Below are positions 32,041-45,600 of a stretch of 64,000 nt of DNA, piece after piece. Source of the DNA: Pholis gunnellus (Eukaryota > Chordata > Actinopteri > Perciformes > Pholidae). The notes below the pieces were generated by a model. That model worked only from the letters and a program-made list of their open reading frames with translations. It ran no database searches and was not told where the DNA came from. Position numbers and translations under genes: made by a program. Every line of letters starts with the position of its first letter. Position 1 is the first letter of the stretch. The DNA lies in assembly GCA_910591455.2 (NCBI GenBank), contig OU342811.1, positions 6,552,947 through 6,616,946 of the forward strand, read 5' to 3'.

Positions 32041-34664
32041 GTCTCTCCTTAACTGCACACGTGATCTCGTCCCAGTCCTTTTCAGTGCTCATTTCATGGG
32101 GCTGTGGAGAGAACACCGACGACTCACATGGGAGTCAGACCAGCTTTTGCGACGTGGTTGCATCACAACCACGTCCCACAGTCGTGCTGACGTGCCAGGC
32201 GGCGACCCTCCAGTAGTCGAGCTCGTAAAACAAGAAAAGAGCCAGAGGATTCTCTATCTATCAAATCCGACAGCGGAGCCCTTCTCATTTAGCGGTGCGG
32301 CCATGTTGTTTCCTCGGCAGTTAAAAAAAAACGACAGCGACGACATGTTGCGGCGGCTAGTTTATTTTACATCGCGGGGCCGCCGCTCCTACTGTTTATG
32401 AGCAACCAGCACACATGGTCAAGCTTTCCCACAGAGAGGAACCCGCATCATGAGTGACTCAGGATGTCTGGGGCGCACACACACACACACACTCTGACCA
32501 TGAGATGACTGTGGGACTTGAAAGGAAACGGAAGGCTTCCGCGGAGCTTTGCAAAGCAAGGTGGTAATACAGAACCAACCCCAGGCTCTCGCAAACCGGG
32601 GTCCGAACCGTCCCCCGAGGGGCGTGAATAGCTGAGGGTCTGATGTGTCCAGACGGCAATAACAAGCGAGCAAAGCGGCAGACACACACCCGTGTCACAG
32701 GTGTTCAAGACAGACTGTAAATATCAGCCGGCGGAGCGACATCACTTTCCCGACCGCTGCATAACAGTGGGCGCACACAAACTGGAACACAGATGCTTCT
32801 TGAGTCTCTAATGAGACAGTAAAGCTTTGCCATGTCAATACCAGCAGCGGAGCACAAACACAGACTCAGAAACCGTGTCTGAAAATATCCAGTCACACAT
32901 ACAGGCAAGCCATCCAGGATGTTGAGGGGGGTTGAGGGGAGCTTCCTCTTCCTGTTGCTCTTTCTGTTGGACTTTCCTGTCAGTTAGCATTAACTACTGA
33001 CAGACCTTTGGGTGCCTTCCAGACTCATCCCTCAGCCTTTCTTCTTCTTTCTTTCTTTCTTTTTTTTTTTTTTTTTTATCTCTAGGGAGTATGATTCCTT
33101 ACTGTAAAGTATTAGTTCACATCCTGTACACTTGGGTGGCCGGGCAGAGGAGGCAGCGTAAATTCTAGGTACTCTCTGGAGCAGACGGCCTCTTTGGCAC
33201 CGCGGCGCAGAGACCAGCGGGCATATCCGAGAGAAAAAACGAGGACCACACTCGGAGGTGCAGCCGCAGGAGTTTACAGGTGGCGTGGTCCAATAGAATC
33301 AGTCCCAGATAACGTCTTCCAAAACTCTCACTGGACGCCAGATGAGCTGATCAAATTCATTTTGTCAAATATGTCATTATGACTCAGCAGTGCCAGAGGG
33401 CTGTGGAGAATCACTTTTGAAGTCTGGAATCTGTTATACCTGACCACCCATATTCCTTTTTAATGTCAGTGTGTTTTTACGTACACTGTAGCTGTGCCCA
33501 CGTGTGAGCATGTACTGTAGTATGCCACAAGGTGTTGTCGAGTCTAAATTGATTTGTTTGGTTATTAAAGTGGAGGCCGGAGGAGGTGTCGGCAGAGAAA
33601 GAAGACCAACATCAAGACATGATGAGGAAAACGAGCATGATGAAAAGCTGTGGTGGAAAAAGAATGAAGACAATTTACTTTCAGTAAATATAAGTAACAA
33701 AACCACAATGTCAAAATATTCCACGACAGGTCCTGCATTCAAATTGTAACAGCAACTGATCTATCGAAAGCTAAAGTCGTCCTTGATGTGACGTTATACT
33801 GTGCTATACATATAATACATGGCGATGATGAGTAGAACTGGTGCATTCATGAGATGAAGATGGTTTAACTTTGTAACCCGTGACTTACATATTATAAAAA
33901 ATGTAGTGGGCATCTGAAATGAAGTGGCCTAGAGTAGAAGTTTAATAAAGCATACAACTGAAATACCCATGTTAAGTAAAGATACCTCAAAATTGTGCAA
34001 AATAGCAGGAAAAGAACATAACAGATGTAGTTCAAAAGTAGTGAATACTAGAAAAGGCTTGTATGCCACATATACATACCGCGTGTGTGTTTCAGCATGC
34101 TCTCATATGCATGCATCATGTGATTATTGCATGTGAGAGTGCAGGGAATGGGAGGGGAGATGAGGGAGGATTGCATAAACCATACACATAATCTCACCCT
34201 GCTGCCCGCTCCCAAAGTGCCCCAATCACAGGAAATGGGTGTAAAGGAATGACCCAGCTTGCTTTGACCTCCACCCCGCCTCCCCAACTAACCCCCCCCC
34301 CCCTCCTCCAGGGGTGCTTTAATTAGAAAAGCAACCCGTTTGTTATTTCTTCGTCTCCAACACCCAGCCTATCGCTCTCTCTCTCGCCGTCCGTGCCGCT
34401 CAAAACGAGTGCATCCCAAGTTTGGTGATGACTCATAGCTTTCTCCTCCACCCATCTCTCTCTCTCTCTCTCTCTCAACTGGCCTAGATTCCACAAAAAC
34501 AAACAAACAAACAGCTGTCACACAGATGTGTGCCCTTATCGTACCTGCTCAGGTGCGTCCGACACACAGAACACTCGCAAACGCGCTCGAAACACCACGC
34601 TCCTAACTTTGGTAGCGTCATGCTGAAGCGTTTATGTTTCCACCGAGGCCCAGTTGCTTAAGGC

Positions 34665-34695
<31 letters not shown>

Positions 34696-35241
34696 TTCGT
34701 GCACCCCGTGCTCATGCACGTACGCAAACACTCGCACGCTGCTTCAAAGGATGGCGTGTCGTAAACAGAGCGACTGGGAAGGAGGAATGTGTTGTTCATT
34801 GGGGAATTCAGGGCCAGTGGGGAGAGGAAAGAGGGGCGGGGGCACGCTGACCTAATGTCCCTCCGAGTGGAGGCAACAGAGAGAACAGGCCCGCCGAGCC
34901 GTTCTCTCTGCTGTGGTAACCTCTGCACGCCTATCGGTACAGCCGAGAGCCCCACCAACACAGGGGGGCGACTAATCTAAAGCAGACGCCGTACCAAGCC
35001 AACACCTCCCTAACCTCCCATTTATCCAATAAGCAGAGTCCGGTTACCATGTGATACGGACAACACGTGTGTGTGTGTGTGTGTGTGTGCACTCAGGGAG
35101 CAGGAAGATGATAATTCTTCCTGTCCGCTGTGTCAGTTTAACGCCGGTGTGTGTGATTTGTGACTTTAGTCACACCTCTCTTGATTGGAGTCAGCAGCGT
35201 TGCCCCTGCTTTACTATGTGTGTGCGTGTCCGTGCGTGTCC

Positions 35242-35305
<64 letters not shown>

Positions 35306-35590
35306 ACGAAGGAGCCAGTGGGATGAGAGATGGAGTGTGATTGAACTTTAAGTTTGCTCCCACTGGTGAGGGTCACAGCCTCAGCTCTCTGAGCAGTTTA
35401 TGAAGAGCTGAAGCCCCACCCCGTTTCCCAGCATGCCTCTGTTCCACTGGCTTCTGTAACTGCACGACTGTGTCCAAAACCATTCACTCTTCACTATAAA
35501 CTACATAGCGTGCCATAGAATAGTGTCTCGATGGCATTGTATAGCAGGCAATAATGATCCAACAATGCAATGTTAACATACGATTGATGG
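32041..35590. other. Intergenic, microsatellite-rich, no gene recognised
   Basis: Contains a T-run (33,060-33,077), C-run (34,291-34,302), (CT)n (34,456-34,476), (CA)n (34,667-34,694) and (GT)n (35,067-35,089 and 35,217-35,304). A 101-codon frame at 32,096-32,401 has no recognisable similarity. Confidence 0.4.
35217..35304. repeat. Long (GT)n microsatellite
   Basis: About 88 bp of GT, with cgtgcgtgtc interruptions at the left end. Confidence 0.95.
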
Positions 35591-35810
35591 TAATGAATTA
35601 CAATTAATCATACCATGACCTGTCATGTACAGTATTTTTCATTATTGCAATAATTCCATTTTTTTCCACAAAATGATTGTTTTGAGTTAAAAACCCAGAC
35701 TTAAGGATATCAGCAAATCCTCACAAATTGTATTCTGCATTTTTTGCTTGGAAACTTGACCAGTTGCCATTAATCGTTTAATCAACTGATCCTTTCAGCT
35801 CTCTCATTTG
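35590..35810 (-). repeat. Dispersed fish repeat ('attaatcg' type), reverse copy
   Basis: The tail ccattaatcgtttaatcaac and the interior tttccacaaaatgattgttt are characteristic of a very common fish repeat. A forward relative is at 44,004-44,215. Confidence 0.45.
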
Positions 35811-36299
35811 AAAAGTGTCACTCACAGTGAAAACCCCCCTGAGGATAATCTCTGTGGCTCTACGAAGCCTTTTAGCAGATTTTAGCTCATTGTTTTGGTT
35901 TCACCGACCCCGTGTCCAGCAGTAGAGCCAGGTAGCTGTTTTCAGCAAACTAAAGCCCCTTTACCACTGAACAAAAAAACCCCACTGACATCTGGCTTTT
36001 GTCTTCAGTGGGAAAGGTTACAATTGGCATTCGTTTACGGGACAACTGGCTCTGCAGTAGTAGCCAGCTTCGATCAGCAGTGATAGAAACATGACACCTG
36101 GCTAGACACTCACATTTCTGCCCCTTCTCATGTGCGATGCTATGTGATGCTCGTTAAAGAAAATATATGATATATAAAACCAACAGGGATTTCAACAATT
36201 ATTATAAATTATTAACATACAAAACATACAATTCATATTCTTACATAAAAGCTACCATAGTCCAGTAATTATACTTGCTGATCATTCAAAAACGCGAAA

Positions 36300-36505
36300 G
36301 AAACAACATAAAACTCATCAAAACTTGTTCTGTTATTCTTTCCATTATTCCAACAATTCACAGAGTTAGATGTGACAAGAAACAGCAGTTCTATGCTCTC
36401 CTCAAAGTTAACAGTCATTGTAAAACTACTAAACTACTAAAAAAAACAATCAAACTCATCAAAACCATCTTTGTTAGTCTTTTCACTGTTCCAACAATCA
36501 CCAAC
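36300..36505 (+). repeat. Imperfect duplication, ~140-bp spacing
   Basis: The segment aaaactcatcaaaacttgtt...ttccaacaattcac (about 36,308-36,361) recurs as caaactcatcaaaaccatct...ttccaacaatcacc (about 36,449-36,500). Confidence 0.6.
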
Positions 36506-38088
36506 TCTGGTTTGAGAGTTTCAAAGAAAGACTGAATAAGTAAACAGATATAAAAAGAAGTAACCACTGTAACAGTTTCACTGTTTACTCACCCTGTTTT
36601 CCGGCGAGTTCATGACGTTGAACGTGACGCACCAGACCAAAAAATAGAAAGGCATACACGTCTACTGGCAATCTGTAGGAGTCCATTGCCTATTTTTAGC
36701 AGACTTTCCTGTGTTTAAAAAACCCACATATATACATGTTAATTTTGGTGGGAAAAAGGTTATACCTTAGATGAACCCACTGGATACGCTACTGACCAGC
36801 AGAAAAAGGTTGAAGTCAAACATCTGGCTCAGCAATTGGTGGAGAATAAAAACAGAGCTAACAGGAGAGTGAACTTATATAAAGGTCATCTATCTGTCAA
36901 CTTGGTATCGCCAAGTGAAAGAAACAAAAACAATTGATGCACATTTGAAATGGTTGTTGTGTTCAAAAAGACTGTTGAGAGAAGACGTTTTCTGATAATC
37001 TCACTGAGTCACACGTGAGATCAAACTGCTCTTCAGGGGCTGCGTCTCCTCTGGGTGTCTTCATGGCTAATGTTGACTTTTCAGACCCCAGAGTCAGATC
37101 CTCTCCTCTGTTTGTTACCCGGGGACATGGTAGCTGTTTATAGGGGCAGATTTATCCCTCCGTTTCCGCAGGGACGGAGAGCTGAGGAGGAAGGAAACGG
37201 AGGGGCGGTACCGTGAGAAGGAGCCAGTGCAGAAGTGTAATTGGTACCTTTCCTTTTTTAGAAAAAGCTTTCTTACTTACCGAGGTCCGGCAAATGAGTC
37301 AGACATGCTTCATAAGCACACTGACACTCTCATATGGTTTATCACACTTTCCCTTTGTAGTTTTCACTTTGAAGAGGGTTTGAGTTTCTTCCCTTTGTCT
37401 TTGATCCTTTGCGTATTAATTAAGCTATGATGCTAGCTACTGGTTATGTGCATGACAAAAGAGCCATCTGGTGAAAATAAAGTGAGAGGTTTTAATTTTG
37501 TGAATATGTTATCTTTTGTAGACATTAGTGCTAAAAGGTTTCAGCTAAAAGGCGAGCGAGCAGAGGTGTGTGGTCTTTCACTCCCCATTCATTCACTCCC
37601 CTACATCTGTTTTCTTCCCCTATCACTTGCCTTGTTTAGTTCAGGCGATAACTCCAACGGGCCCAGGAGTCTTCAAAGAGCCGGCGTGGGGGGGGTAATG
37701 TAAAGATGAGAGGAGAAAAGAGAGAAAAGAAGAGACGGAGAAAGAGCTAACTCAGACTTTGATAAACATCTTGGCTTAAACTGCAGGTGTGAAGTGAGGG
37801 ACTCGGAGGTGAGGGCAAGACAGGTGGAGAGGGGTAAAATACCTGTAAACTCACAGCGAACCTTTTGCATATTCAGCAGTTCAGCCTTCTCGTGGAACAT
37901 CCAAGAGTTTAGTTTAAGGGTGTCACAATCAAACAATAGTGCAAAAAAAGATTCAGTGAGATATGATATGATGTGTGTATGTGGGAGAATTCTTATACTT
38001 CTATCTTTGTGGGGACCATTTGCAGAAACTTGACAGTGAGGACTTTTCTACCGGTCCCCAGTTCTTCAAAGGGCTGTTTGAATTATGA

Positions 38089-38100
38089 GTGTGTGTGTGT

Positions 38101-38141
<41 letters not shown>
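38089..38141. repeat. (GT)n microsatellite
   Basis: GT dinucleotides with one gta interruption near 38,105. Confidence 0.95.
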
Positions 38142-38142
<1 letters not shown>

Positions 38143-40764
38143 ATGTTTTCATGATAGGAGCATAAGAGGGCACTTATTGCAATATCTACCTAAATTAAAA
38201 TAGAGAAAAAAAGTAATGTAAACTACAACTATCACAAATCGTTTTTGTGAAAGGAAGCTCGAGACCACAATTGAATTGTTATAACATTTAAAATGGTTAT
38301 GATATTGTTTCGGGACTCACTAAAATAAATTTGAATATAATAAGGCACATCTAAATGAAAAAATAAATAAAACTGCAATGGATAGAATGTAGAAAACCAG
38401 TAGAAAAAGTTCTATAAATTAGAAGTATTTACTTCAGTTTAGACTTCTTCTATCAATAGATATATTACCCGACAATATAAACTTTACAATTAATGTTTTT
38501 TCAAGAAAATGAATGAATTAAAGCAATACTTAACCCACACAATGACCATTTGTATAGTCACTACTCATCCTGCTTTGCCTTGAATTCTTGAAGAATACTT
38601 TGTCTTTCTCTCATGTCTCATGTCGAAGAATCGAAAAAATGAATTAAACTAATTTAAGTAAATGGCGGTCGCATTTAACAACAAGTAAACTATATTGAAA
38701 TGAAATGGCAGCCGGCAATCACAATTTTAATTCAAAAGAATGCAAAAAAAAAAAAAAAAAACTTATAACTGGGAGTTGGAAGGTACGTTTGTTGATGTGT
38801 GAGTATTTGTGTGTGTAAATGCACAGATTCAGCACCTTGAGCAACAATGGCTTTGAGCAGCTGTGGTGTTTGTGAAGCCGAGCTGAGCAGCAGCAGGACA
38901 CCGGAGTGTTATTAAGGTCACAGTCAGCTCCGTCCACAGGAATAACACCAGGTTGCTTCAGTGCTCCACTTATAATGACCAGTTGTGGCGAAACAGAGCA
39001 GTGGACATATAATTGCAAATGTCACAGATGTTGTAATAAGGCCAAACCCAAAATAGCATTTCAGGACTGGCAGCTTGGTGAATCAGCTTACATTTAGCAT
39101 CATCACTTTTCATGACCTTGTAAAAGCGCCACAAAGAGAAAAAAAAATGTTTCAGGCAGCATTACATGAAACGGAGCCTTTCATTTTTTTGTAGATAAAA
39201 GAAAACGAATCACAAGCACATGGATGTAATTAAAGGGCCAATTATGTCAAAATTGACTAACTCGCACAGATGAAGCGCAACAACATTTTTCCGGTTACGC
39301 ATGCAGTCGTATAAACGCGGCACGTGGATCGCGTTAGTGATAAAAGAACACCTGCTTGACCTTGAAATGCTGCAGGCATCCGTCTTTGCTCTTCCCTCTT
39401 GCGTAACACTCGTACATGGTACGATGGATTCAAGCACCCCCCCCCTTTTTTTTCTCGACGGATGGAGCAGTTTCTGGGATGTGCTTCAGGAGGTGTCAGC
39501 AGTTTGTTTCAGTCCCATAAAAAGCCCCGAAGGCTCGAGAGGAAGCAGCTGCTGAGAAATGAACATCAGTTAGGAGGACAAGCCTGCTTGAGTTTTGACT
39601 TTCCTCCGGGACTGTTCCATTAACACCACGATAGATTTATGAGCCTCTTGACATTCGTACTCTTTGTTTGGCTGTTACAGGGAAAGTAAAGCAGGTGGAA
39701 GAGCAGACATTTTTAGAAACTCATTTTTAATGATCCTGTCTCCTCCAACAAAACTCATGTTTTGCTTGTTTGGGTTGGGTAATGATCCTGTTTTTTTTTA
39801 GGAAAAAAAGAAACACCTTTTAACATTCCAATTACATCATCCCTGCCAAGATAAAACAGTACATATTGTGCCTTGGCACCATTCAAAATCAAGACCTGGC
39901 AAGAGATCTGTGTGGATCATTTTGAGAAGTGAGACAAGAGTGGATTCAATTATGTTGATCATGTTTCATTTCACTTTATTTATCTGCCTTTGGAGAGCAC
40001 TTTCCTAAACAAGTGCCTCTCTGTGTTGGCTCGCGGAGAGAAAAATTCCTTTCCAGAGGAACCCTGGGTAACATGACCACCTTTGGAACAAGATAGCACA
40101 GATCACTGTCACCTTGTTAGCGAGCGCACGCATCTCCCGCGCCGCAAAGCTTATGTAAGGTATTCGGCGTTGATGTGCTTGAGTCGTGGCTGTGTGTGTC
40201 AGTGGGTTCAGTGTTTTTCATGTGCATGTGTACAGTGTGTGTGTTTAATTTTCCATGCAGTCACTGCCCTTAAGTCTGAGATTTACCAACGGGTCTGGGC
40301 CTGCTCTCCTCACTCCCAATTCAGCCTCGTGGGCTGCCAGTAATCCCTTGAGTACTGAGGGAGAGGGGTGGGGCTGGCAGGGTGGGGGTGGACGAGGTGC
40401 TCGGAGATAGTACAAAAAAATAAGAAATTGTTGGTATGGTGTGCATCCCTTCAGGTAAAAAAGGTAGTGCCAAGAACGGGGCTTGGCGTACGGGAAATCC
40501 TGTGCTGGGTTAGGCGTCGGTGAAGCCCAGCAGGGCTCGCTGCTCTTCTTCCGTCGGCCCTCCTCCATCCAGAGTAAACAGGCCACCGCCGCGCGCCCAG
40601 AAATAGACCACACGCACCTGGCACACGGCACGCTTTTCCACTGGTAGATCTCTCTCTCCTGACATTGGACAGTCGCTGCTAAGATCACAAATCCAGTTTT
40701 ATAGAATTTGCAGAAAGAAGCATGATGTGTGCTCCCCATCAGCAAAAGATTACGGGAGAGTTGT

Positions 40765-41190
40765 TTAAAGGGCAGTTCACCCACGAATTCAAAAACATTT
40801 TCTCATTGCGAGTTTCATGTAGGAACTATTTTCTTTCCACCGAACCAGCTAACCGAATCACCGCACAGAGGGAGGTAAGATGTAAGCGTTAACAGCGTCC
40901 TCCTTGGCCGAGCTGTAACGTCAGCAAGCCGAGTGATATCGTTAGCAAGTGTAGTTCTTCAGAAAGAAAATAGTTCCTTCATTAACTACTTTTATGGATT
41001 GTATAATGGAACTAGATGGCACCAGCCAAGTACCATCTAGTTCCATTATACTGGAGAGAATGCAGACATCTCTACAGCCAATATCTCAGAAACTAGGCAA
41101 CTCACACCAAAACAATCTAGATTGATAAATGGAACTACACGTAAGAGAAAAACTGTGTTCTTTCGATTTTGGGGTGAACTGTCTCTTTAA
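40765..41190. mobile_element. TTAA-flanked MITE with internal perfect hairpin
   Basis: The left terminus TTAAAGGGCAGTTCACCC (40,765-40,782) and right terminus GGGTGAACTGTCTCTTTAA (41,172-41,190) are inverted repeats with TTAA at each end, as in piggyBac-like or Kolobok-like non-autonomous elements. Internally, 41,001-41,019 and 41,033-41,051 are a perfect 19-bp inverted repeat (gtataatggaactagatgg and its complement) around a 13-base loop. A 5'-truncated relative is at 55,150-55,312. Confidence 0.75.
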
Positions 41191-41394
41191 AAAGTAGAGT
41201 AGTGTATGAGGTGTTGCAGTTACACGTTCACAGACCCCAAAAATGCTCAACACTAACAAAATAAAACATTTCATTCATGTTTTCATGGAATGAACAAGAC
41301 AAAACTGCTGCTGATCATATCTATTACACTATAGGTGTGTTTGGGCTCATTTCGTAAAATGTTCCCTGCGCTTGCATGCACCAACAAGTGCAAC

Positions 41395-41395
<1 letters not shown>

Positions 41396-41449
<54 letters not shown>
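41396..41449. repeat. (AC)n microsatellite
   Basis: Uninterrupted AC for about 54 bp, about 100 bp beyond the probable tgfb1a polyadenylation site. Confidence 0.97.
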
Positions 41450-41451
<2 letters not shown>

Positions 41452-41543
41452 TCACAACACAACACTCTGACAAGTGGAAACACCACATGTGGTTTTATTT
41501 TGCTCACAGAAATCTTCCACTCTGACGTGATAATTTAACAACG

Positions 41544-41549
41544 TTTATT
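41544..41549 (-). terminator. Polyadenylation signal, probably tgfb1a
   Basis: AATAAA on the minus strand, 1.14 kb past the tgfb1a stop. The interval 41,550-42,690 would be the 3' UTR. It has no open frame of note and contains a T/G-run around 42,291-42,310. Confidence 0.5.
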
Positions 41550-42690
41550 TCAAATTGTTAAAATATGTACAAATGCAAATTTCAAATGGTAAGTGCACTA
41601 TAAAGTTTTGGGTTGTTTCTTGAGTTGTGCAAAAAGCATCACACTTCAGATGAGTAAAAAAAATTGCCCCTACCTTACTATGAAAAACAAACAGCAAATG
41701 TGTGTATTGAGTCTCAACGGCTTCCCTAAAACCGACACCACAGCCACATCCCCCTGACCCTCACCCTCTAGAGACAACAAGCTGTAAATCCTGAGAGGGA
41801 CAAAAAAACACGGCGTCATCACTCTTACACCCCCTGATATTACTCATGTTCTCTGACAGCACGGGAGGCTTCATAAGGACAAACTGGCATTACAGCTACG
41901 AGGACAAAAATAGCATTGTATAAGTCACGTGGGCTTAAAAAACAAACAAAGAGTAAGAGAGACGGCTCGTGTGAAACGCCGCTCTGTTGGCTGAAGGCTC
42001 CAGCCTCTCAGTCAGAGGGAGTTTCCCCAGGTCGGACTGTCCCCGTGGCTGTCTGCGGTCCTCTACGGCGCGACTCTCTCCAAAAACACCTGTGGCGTTA
42101 TCGTCCAGGAAAAACCCCAAACAACCACCGCTGTTTTCCACACCTGGGATTTTTAGCACCTTTAACTGTGACCTCATAAGGAAGATGATATGGGAAAAAC
42201 AAAAGTCCCACACAATCATCTGTGAAAAAGAAAGTGTTCTTTCATCAAGGTCATGTTGGTCCTCATGTCCTTTGGCATCCTTTATCCACCTTTTTTTTGG
42301 GTGGGGGGGGGGTATTAATCATGTTTTTTAACCTTTTTCATGTCAAACTGACTCACTTTTATGCACTTCTTTACAGATCTGTCCCTCCAACAAATAAATT
42401 AATTCATTTCAAGACAGATATTTTTTACTACTGCAAGGGAAAAGTATATACACATAGAAAATGATATCTTTAATATCTATATGAAGAAGTCCACGGTGTG
42501 ATGTGTGTGATAAAGGTAGAGTTTTTGCAGGAGGAATGGTGGTGACCGCAAAAGATCCCGATGACTTCAAATATTTTGTTCCACGTTATTCTCGTCCCCT
42601 TTACCTCCGTCACATGCTCCCCTCCGTACTCTTGAACACATCTCAGAGTGTGTTGGAGGGGCGGGCAGAGCGGTGTGCCGTGCCGTATTC

Positions 42691-45600
42691 TTAGCTACAC
42701 TTGCAGGACTTCACGATCATATTGGACAGCTGCTCCACCTGAAGGTGAAAAACCAACAGTGATGTGATTAATCATCGGCTAAAGTGTTGCTTTCACATAA
42801 AAATGTTCTGTAAACATTTCACCCCAGAATGACGGTTACTTGGCCGCGGCATAGATACCTTGTGTTGCCTGCCCACGTAGTAGAGGATTGGCAGTGGCTC
42901 CAGTGTCTGGGGAACACAGCAGGGCTGGGCAGAGGCTCCTGGGTTGTGATGCTTGTACAGGGCCAAAATCTGTAAACAATTATACGAGGGGGAAGACATG
43001 AAAACAGAGAACTCGGCTCAGAATTCAGCAACACGAGGTGAAAGCAGCTGTAATAGACTTGGATTTACGGGTTAGAGTTACGAGAGTGCTTTTCGCTAGA
43101 ATCCAGTAATTATTCACAAAGTGTTGCTTCGTGAACAGTCTTTGTAAATGTAATTTAAAAAGGTGTTCAATTCGATATTCAGTGCAAAAATATAGCAGCA
43201 AACAGCTATTATCCATTTAAAGATATAGAGTAATGTTGACCTGAGCAGATAAAGGAAGTCGCTCTCCCTCTGAGTGCGTTTTAAACCGAGCTTCTCTTTG
43301 CTTTATTTCATGTACACAGCCGGGCAGACCACATTGGCTAGCTCATGGACACAGCTCTGCTCTAATACTGCGGTTATAGGCGATAACGCTGTCCTGACGT
43401 ATACAGTGTTGTCGTAGAAGTTTAGCACCCACCCTCCGGTTCCCGCTCAGGAAAACATAACACGCCAGCCGCGAGCCGCTGGCTTAGCTTTTGCCAGGTT
43501 AAAAGCCATTGTGTGGCAATGGAAATACTCCCAATCTCGTATTTATCACCTTCAATGTTAGTAAACAAAAACATTTCTTCATTGTTTGATACCACATTTT
43601 ATGGTAATCCATTCATTAGCTGTCGAGATATTTCAGTCTGGACCAAAGTGGTTTTGATATCAAAGTCCATCCATTCATTATTTTCCACTGATTCGGGGGC
43701 TGGGCAGCAAGGGCAGCAGGCTTGACAGGGAATTCCATACGTCCATCTCCCCAGCAGCGTTTTCCAGCTCTAACTGCGGAACCCCGAGGTTTTCCCAGAA
43801 CAGACAAGATATATAATCTCTCCTGAATGTTTTGGGTGTATCCCGGGGCCTTTAATCAGTTGGACGTGCCTGGAAAACCTCTAAGTAAGCCGTCCATTAG
43901 GGATCCTGATCAGATGCCCGAACCACCTCAGCTGGACCCCTTTGACATGAAGGAGCAGTCGCTCTACTCCGAGGTCAACAGTTAAAGTGCTATATTATTT
44001 GTATTGGGCCTGCAACTAATGATAACTGTCATTAACATTCATTCGTCTTTAATTAGTATGTCATTAGTATGTTATTTTTTGGATTAATTGATTAATTGTA
44101 TAGTCTAAAAAATTGTCACATTTGAGAAGCTGGAACCAATGTTTGACTGAAATGTTTATTCAATTGTTAGAATTATTCATTTTCTATTGACCAACTAATT
44201 GATGATCAGCTCACCAGTCATTTAAACCCCCTAACAAGCCGTGACTCGAACACAGACTTCCTCACTTGAAGTGACTACATGACTGTGGCTTATTCAGCCA
44301 TGTAAGCAGATGCGCGACAGTGAGGTGTTGCCCCATACCTGAGAATATTTGTTTTCAGTATTCCAGATGTAGGTGCAGGACCCCATGCAGTAATTGGCGT
44401 TGTAGCCCGTTGGTTTATGTATCCATTTCCAGCCCAGATCTTTCCTGAAGTCGATGTACAAGCTCCGCACGCAGCAGGTCTCCGTCTGGCTGCATGAGAG
44501 AAAACGGGGGAACCATCTTTAGGGATCTTTAGTGTGATGATACGGCTTAAAGATATTTGCTGTAGAAGGTACATTTCCAGATAGTATTTCTTCAGGGAGT
44601 GCAGTTAGTGACAGTGTGGGCTCCATGGTAGCTCTGACAGCTTGGAGTGGCGGAGTAGCTGCAGGGGGCGGGGCTTAGCGAAGGGTCAATTGCTGCTGAG
44701 GGCCAGGCCATCTGCCTTGCACGGCAGCTCGGCCTCTTGTGTCAGTGGAATGAGGGGGGCATTGTAAAGTGCTTCTATCCCACTGTAACTATCCTAAAGT
44801 AACAGAACAACATGATATTTGCAGGATTGCTTACGCTGTGCAGGTTTCCTTTGTCTCCGTGGAGCGTTTTTTGCGCGAGGTGAGGTGGCTGCTGCTGTTC
44901 TGAGGGATGGACATGGTCAGGATGTAGGGTGGTTGCTTTGTCATCATTTGTATCAATCCTGTGTCTCCCCTACCAGTCTCGATCCCAGAGATGCTAAAGC
45001 TGAAGCTACTGTCGACACCTGTCTGGCCGCATTCACAGAACACCCGAAGTTGGAAACTCTGCTCATCCTCTGGTGAGACAGAAATTTAAAACAGGGGGAA
45101 AATTTAAACTGGTTGGTTACTTTATCTGTGAAGGTAAATTGCACAAGATTGCACCGAACTAAACAACTGGACAGAGGTCATAGTGGTACCAGATCAATAA
45201 ACAAAGCATGTTTATCTCACCGGTCCCTTCGAGCCAGTTCTGCAGGGTCTCAGTGACATCGAAGGACAGCCATTTGTCTTTCCACTCGTTGGTGATGAAG
45301 CGGGAAGCAAGGTAGCGGGGCTTCTTGTTCAGAACCTGGTACAGCTCCACCCGCTGCTCTTCATTTATCGTGGTCTGCCTGATGAGCATCCGTAGCTCGG
45401 CGCTGGTCAGCAGGCGGTAATCTCCCACACTTTTCCGTATCTCTGAGATGTTGAAGAACATCGGGATCTTTTTGGAGGCCTTGGTGGTCCCTGTGTTGTT
45501 TGTTGCTGTGGGGATATACGAAACAAGTTCAGGCAAGAATTCATCTTGGGTTTTTGGATGCATAAAGGCACAATATGCCATCATGTTAGAGAGAAAACAC

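Larger units (their letters stand above)
35811..40764. other. Intergenic, no gene recognised
   Basis: Contains an imperfect duplication at 36,300-36,500, (GT)n at 38,089-38,141 and a poly-A run at 38,743-38,761. A 179-codon minus frame at 40,245-40,784 is the longest here. It is Pro-rich, starts inside a MITE and matches nothing I know. I find no support for an exon. Confidence 0.4.

Noticed and set aside
32096..32401. 101-codon frame beginning MGLWREHRRLTWESD
   Set aside because: No similarity or splice context; the length is compatible with chance in a locally GC-richer segment.
35051..35351. Open frames of alternating Cys-Val or His-Thr
   Set aside because: They are artefacts of (GT)n/(AC)n microsatellites. 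The same applies near 26,655, 30,381, 34,632 and 41,335.
40245..40784. 179-codon minus-strand open frame
   Set aside because: It is the longest frame in the intergenic interval but begins inside a MITE terminal repeat, is Pro/Ser-rich without motifs and has no splice or promoter context.
42793..42858. Alternative tgfb1a C-terminus by read-through after VGRQHK
   Set aside because: Read-through would lose the last two cysteines of the knot. The following exon at 42,738-42,691 supplies the conserved ending, so splicing is the sensible reading.
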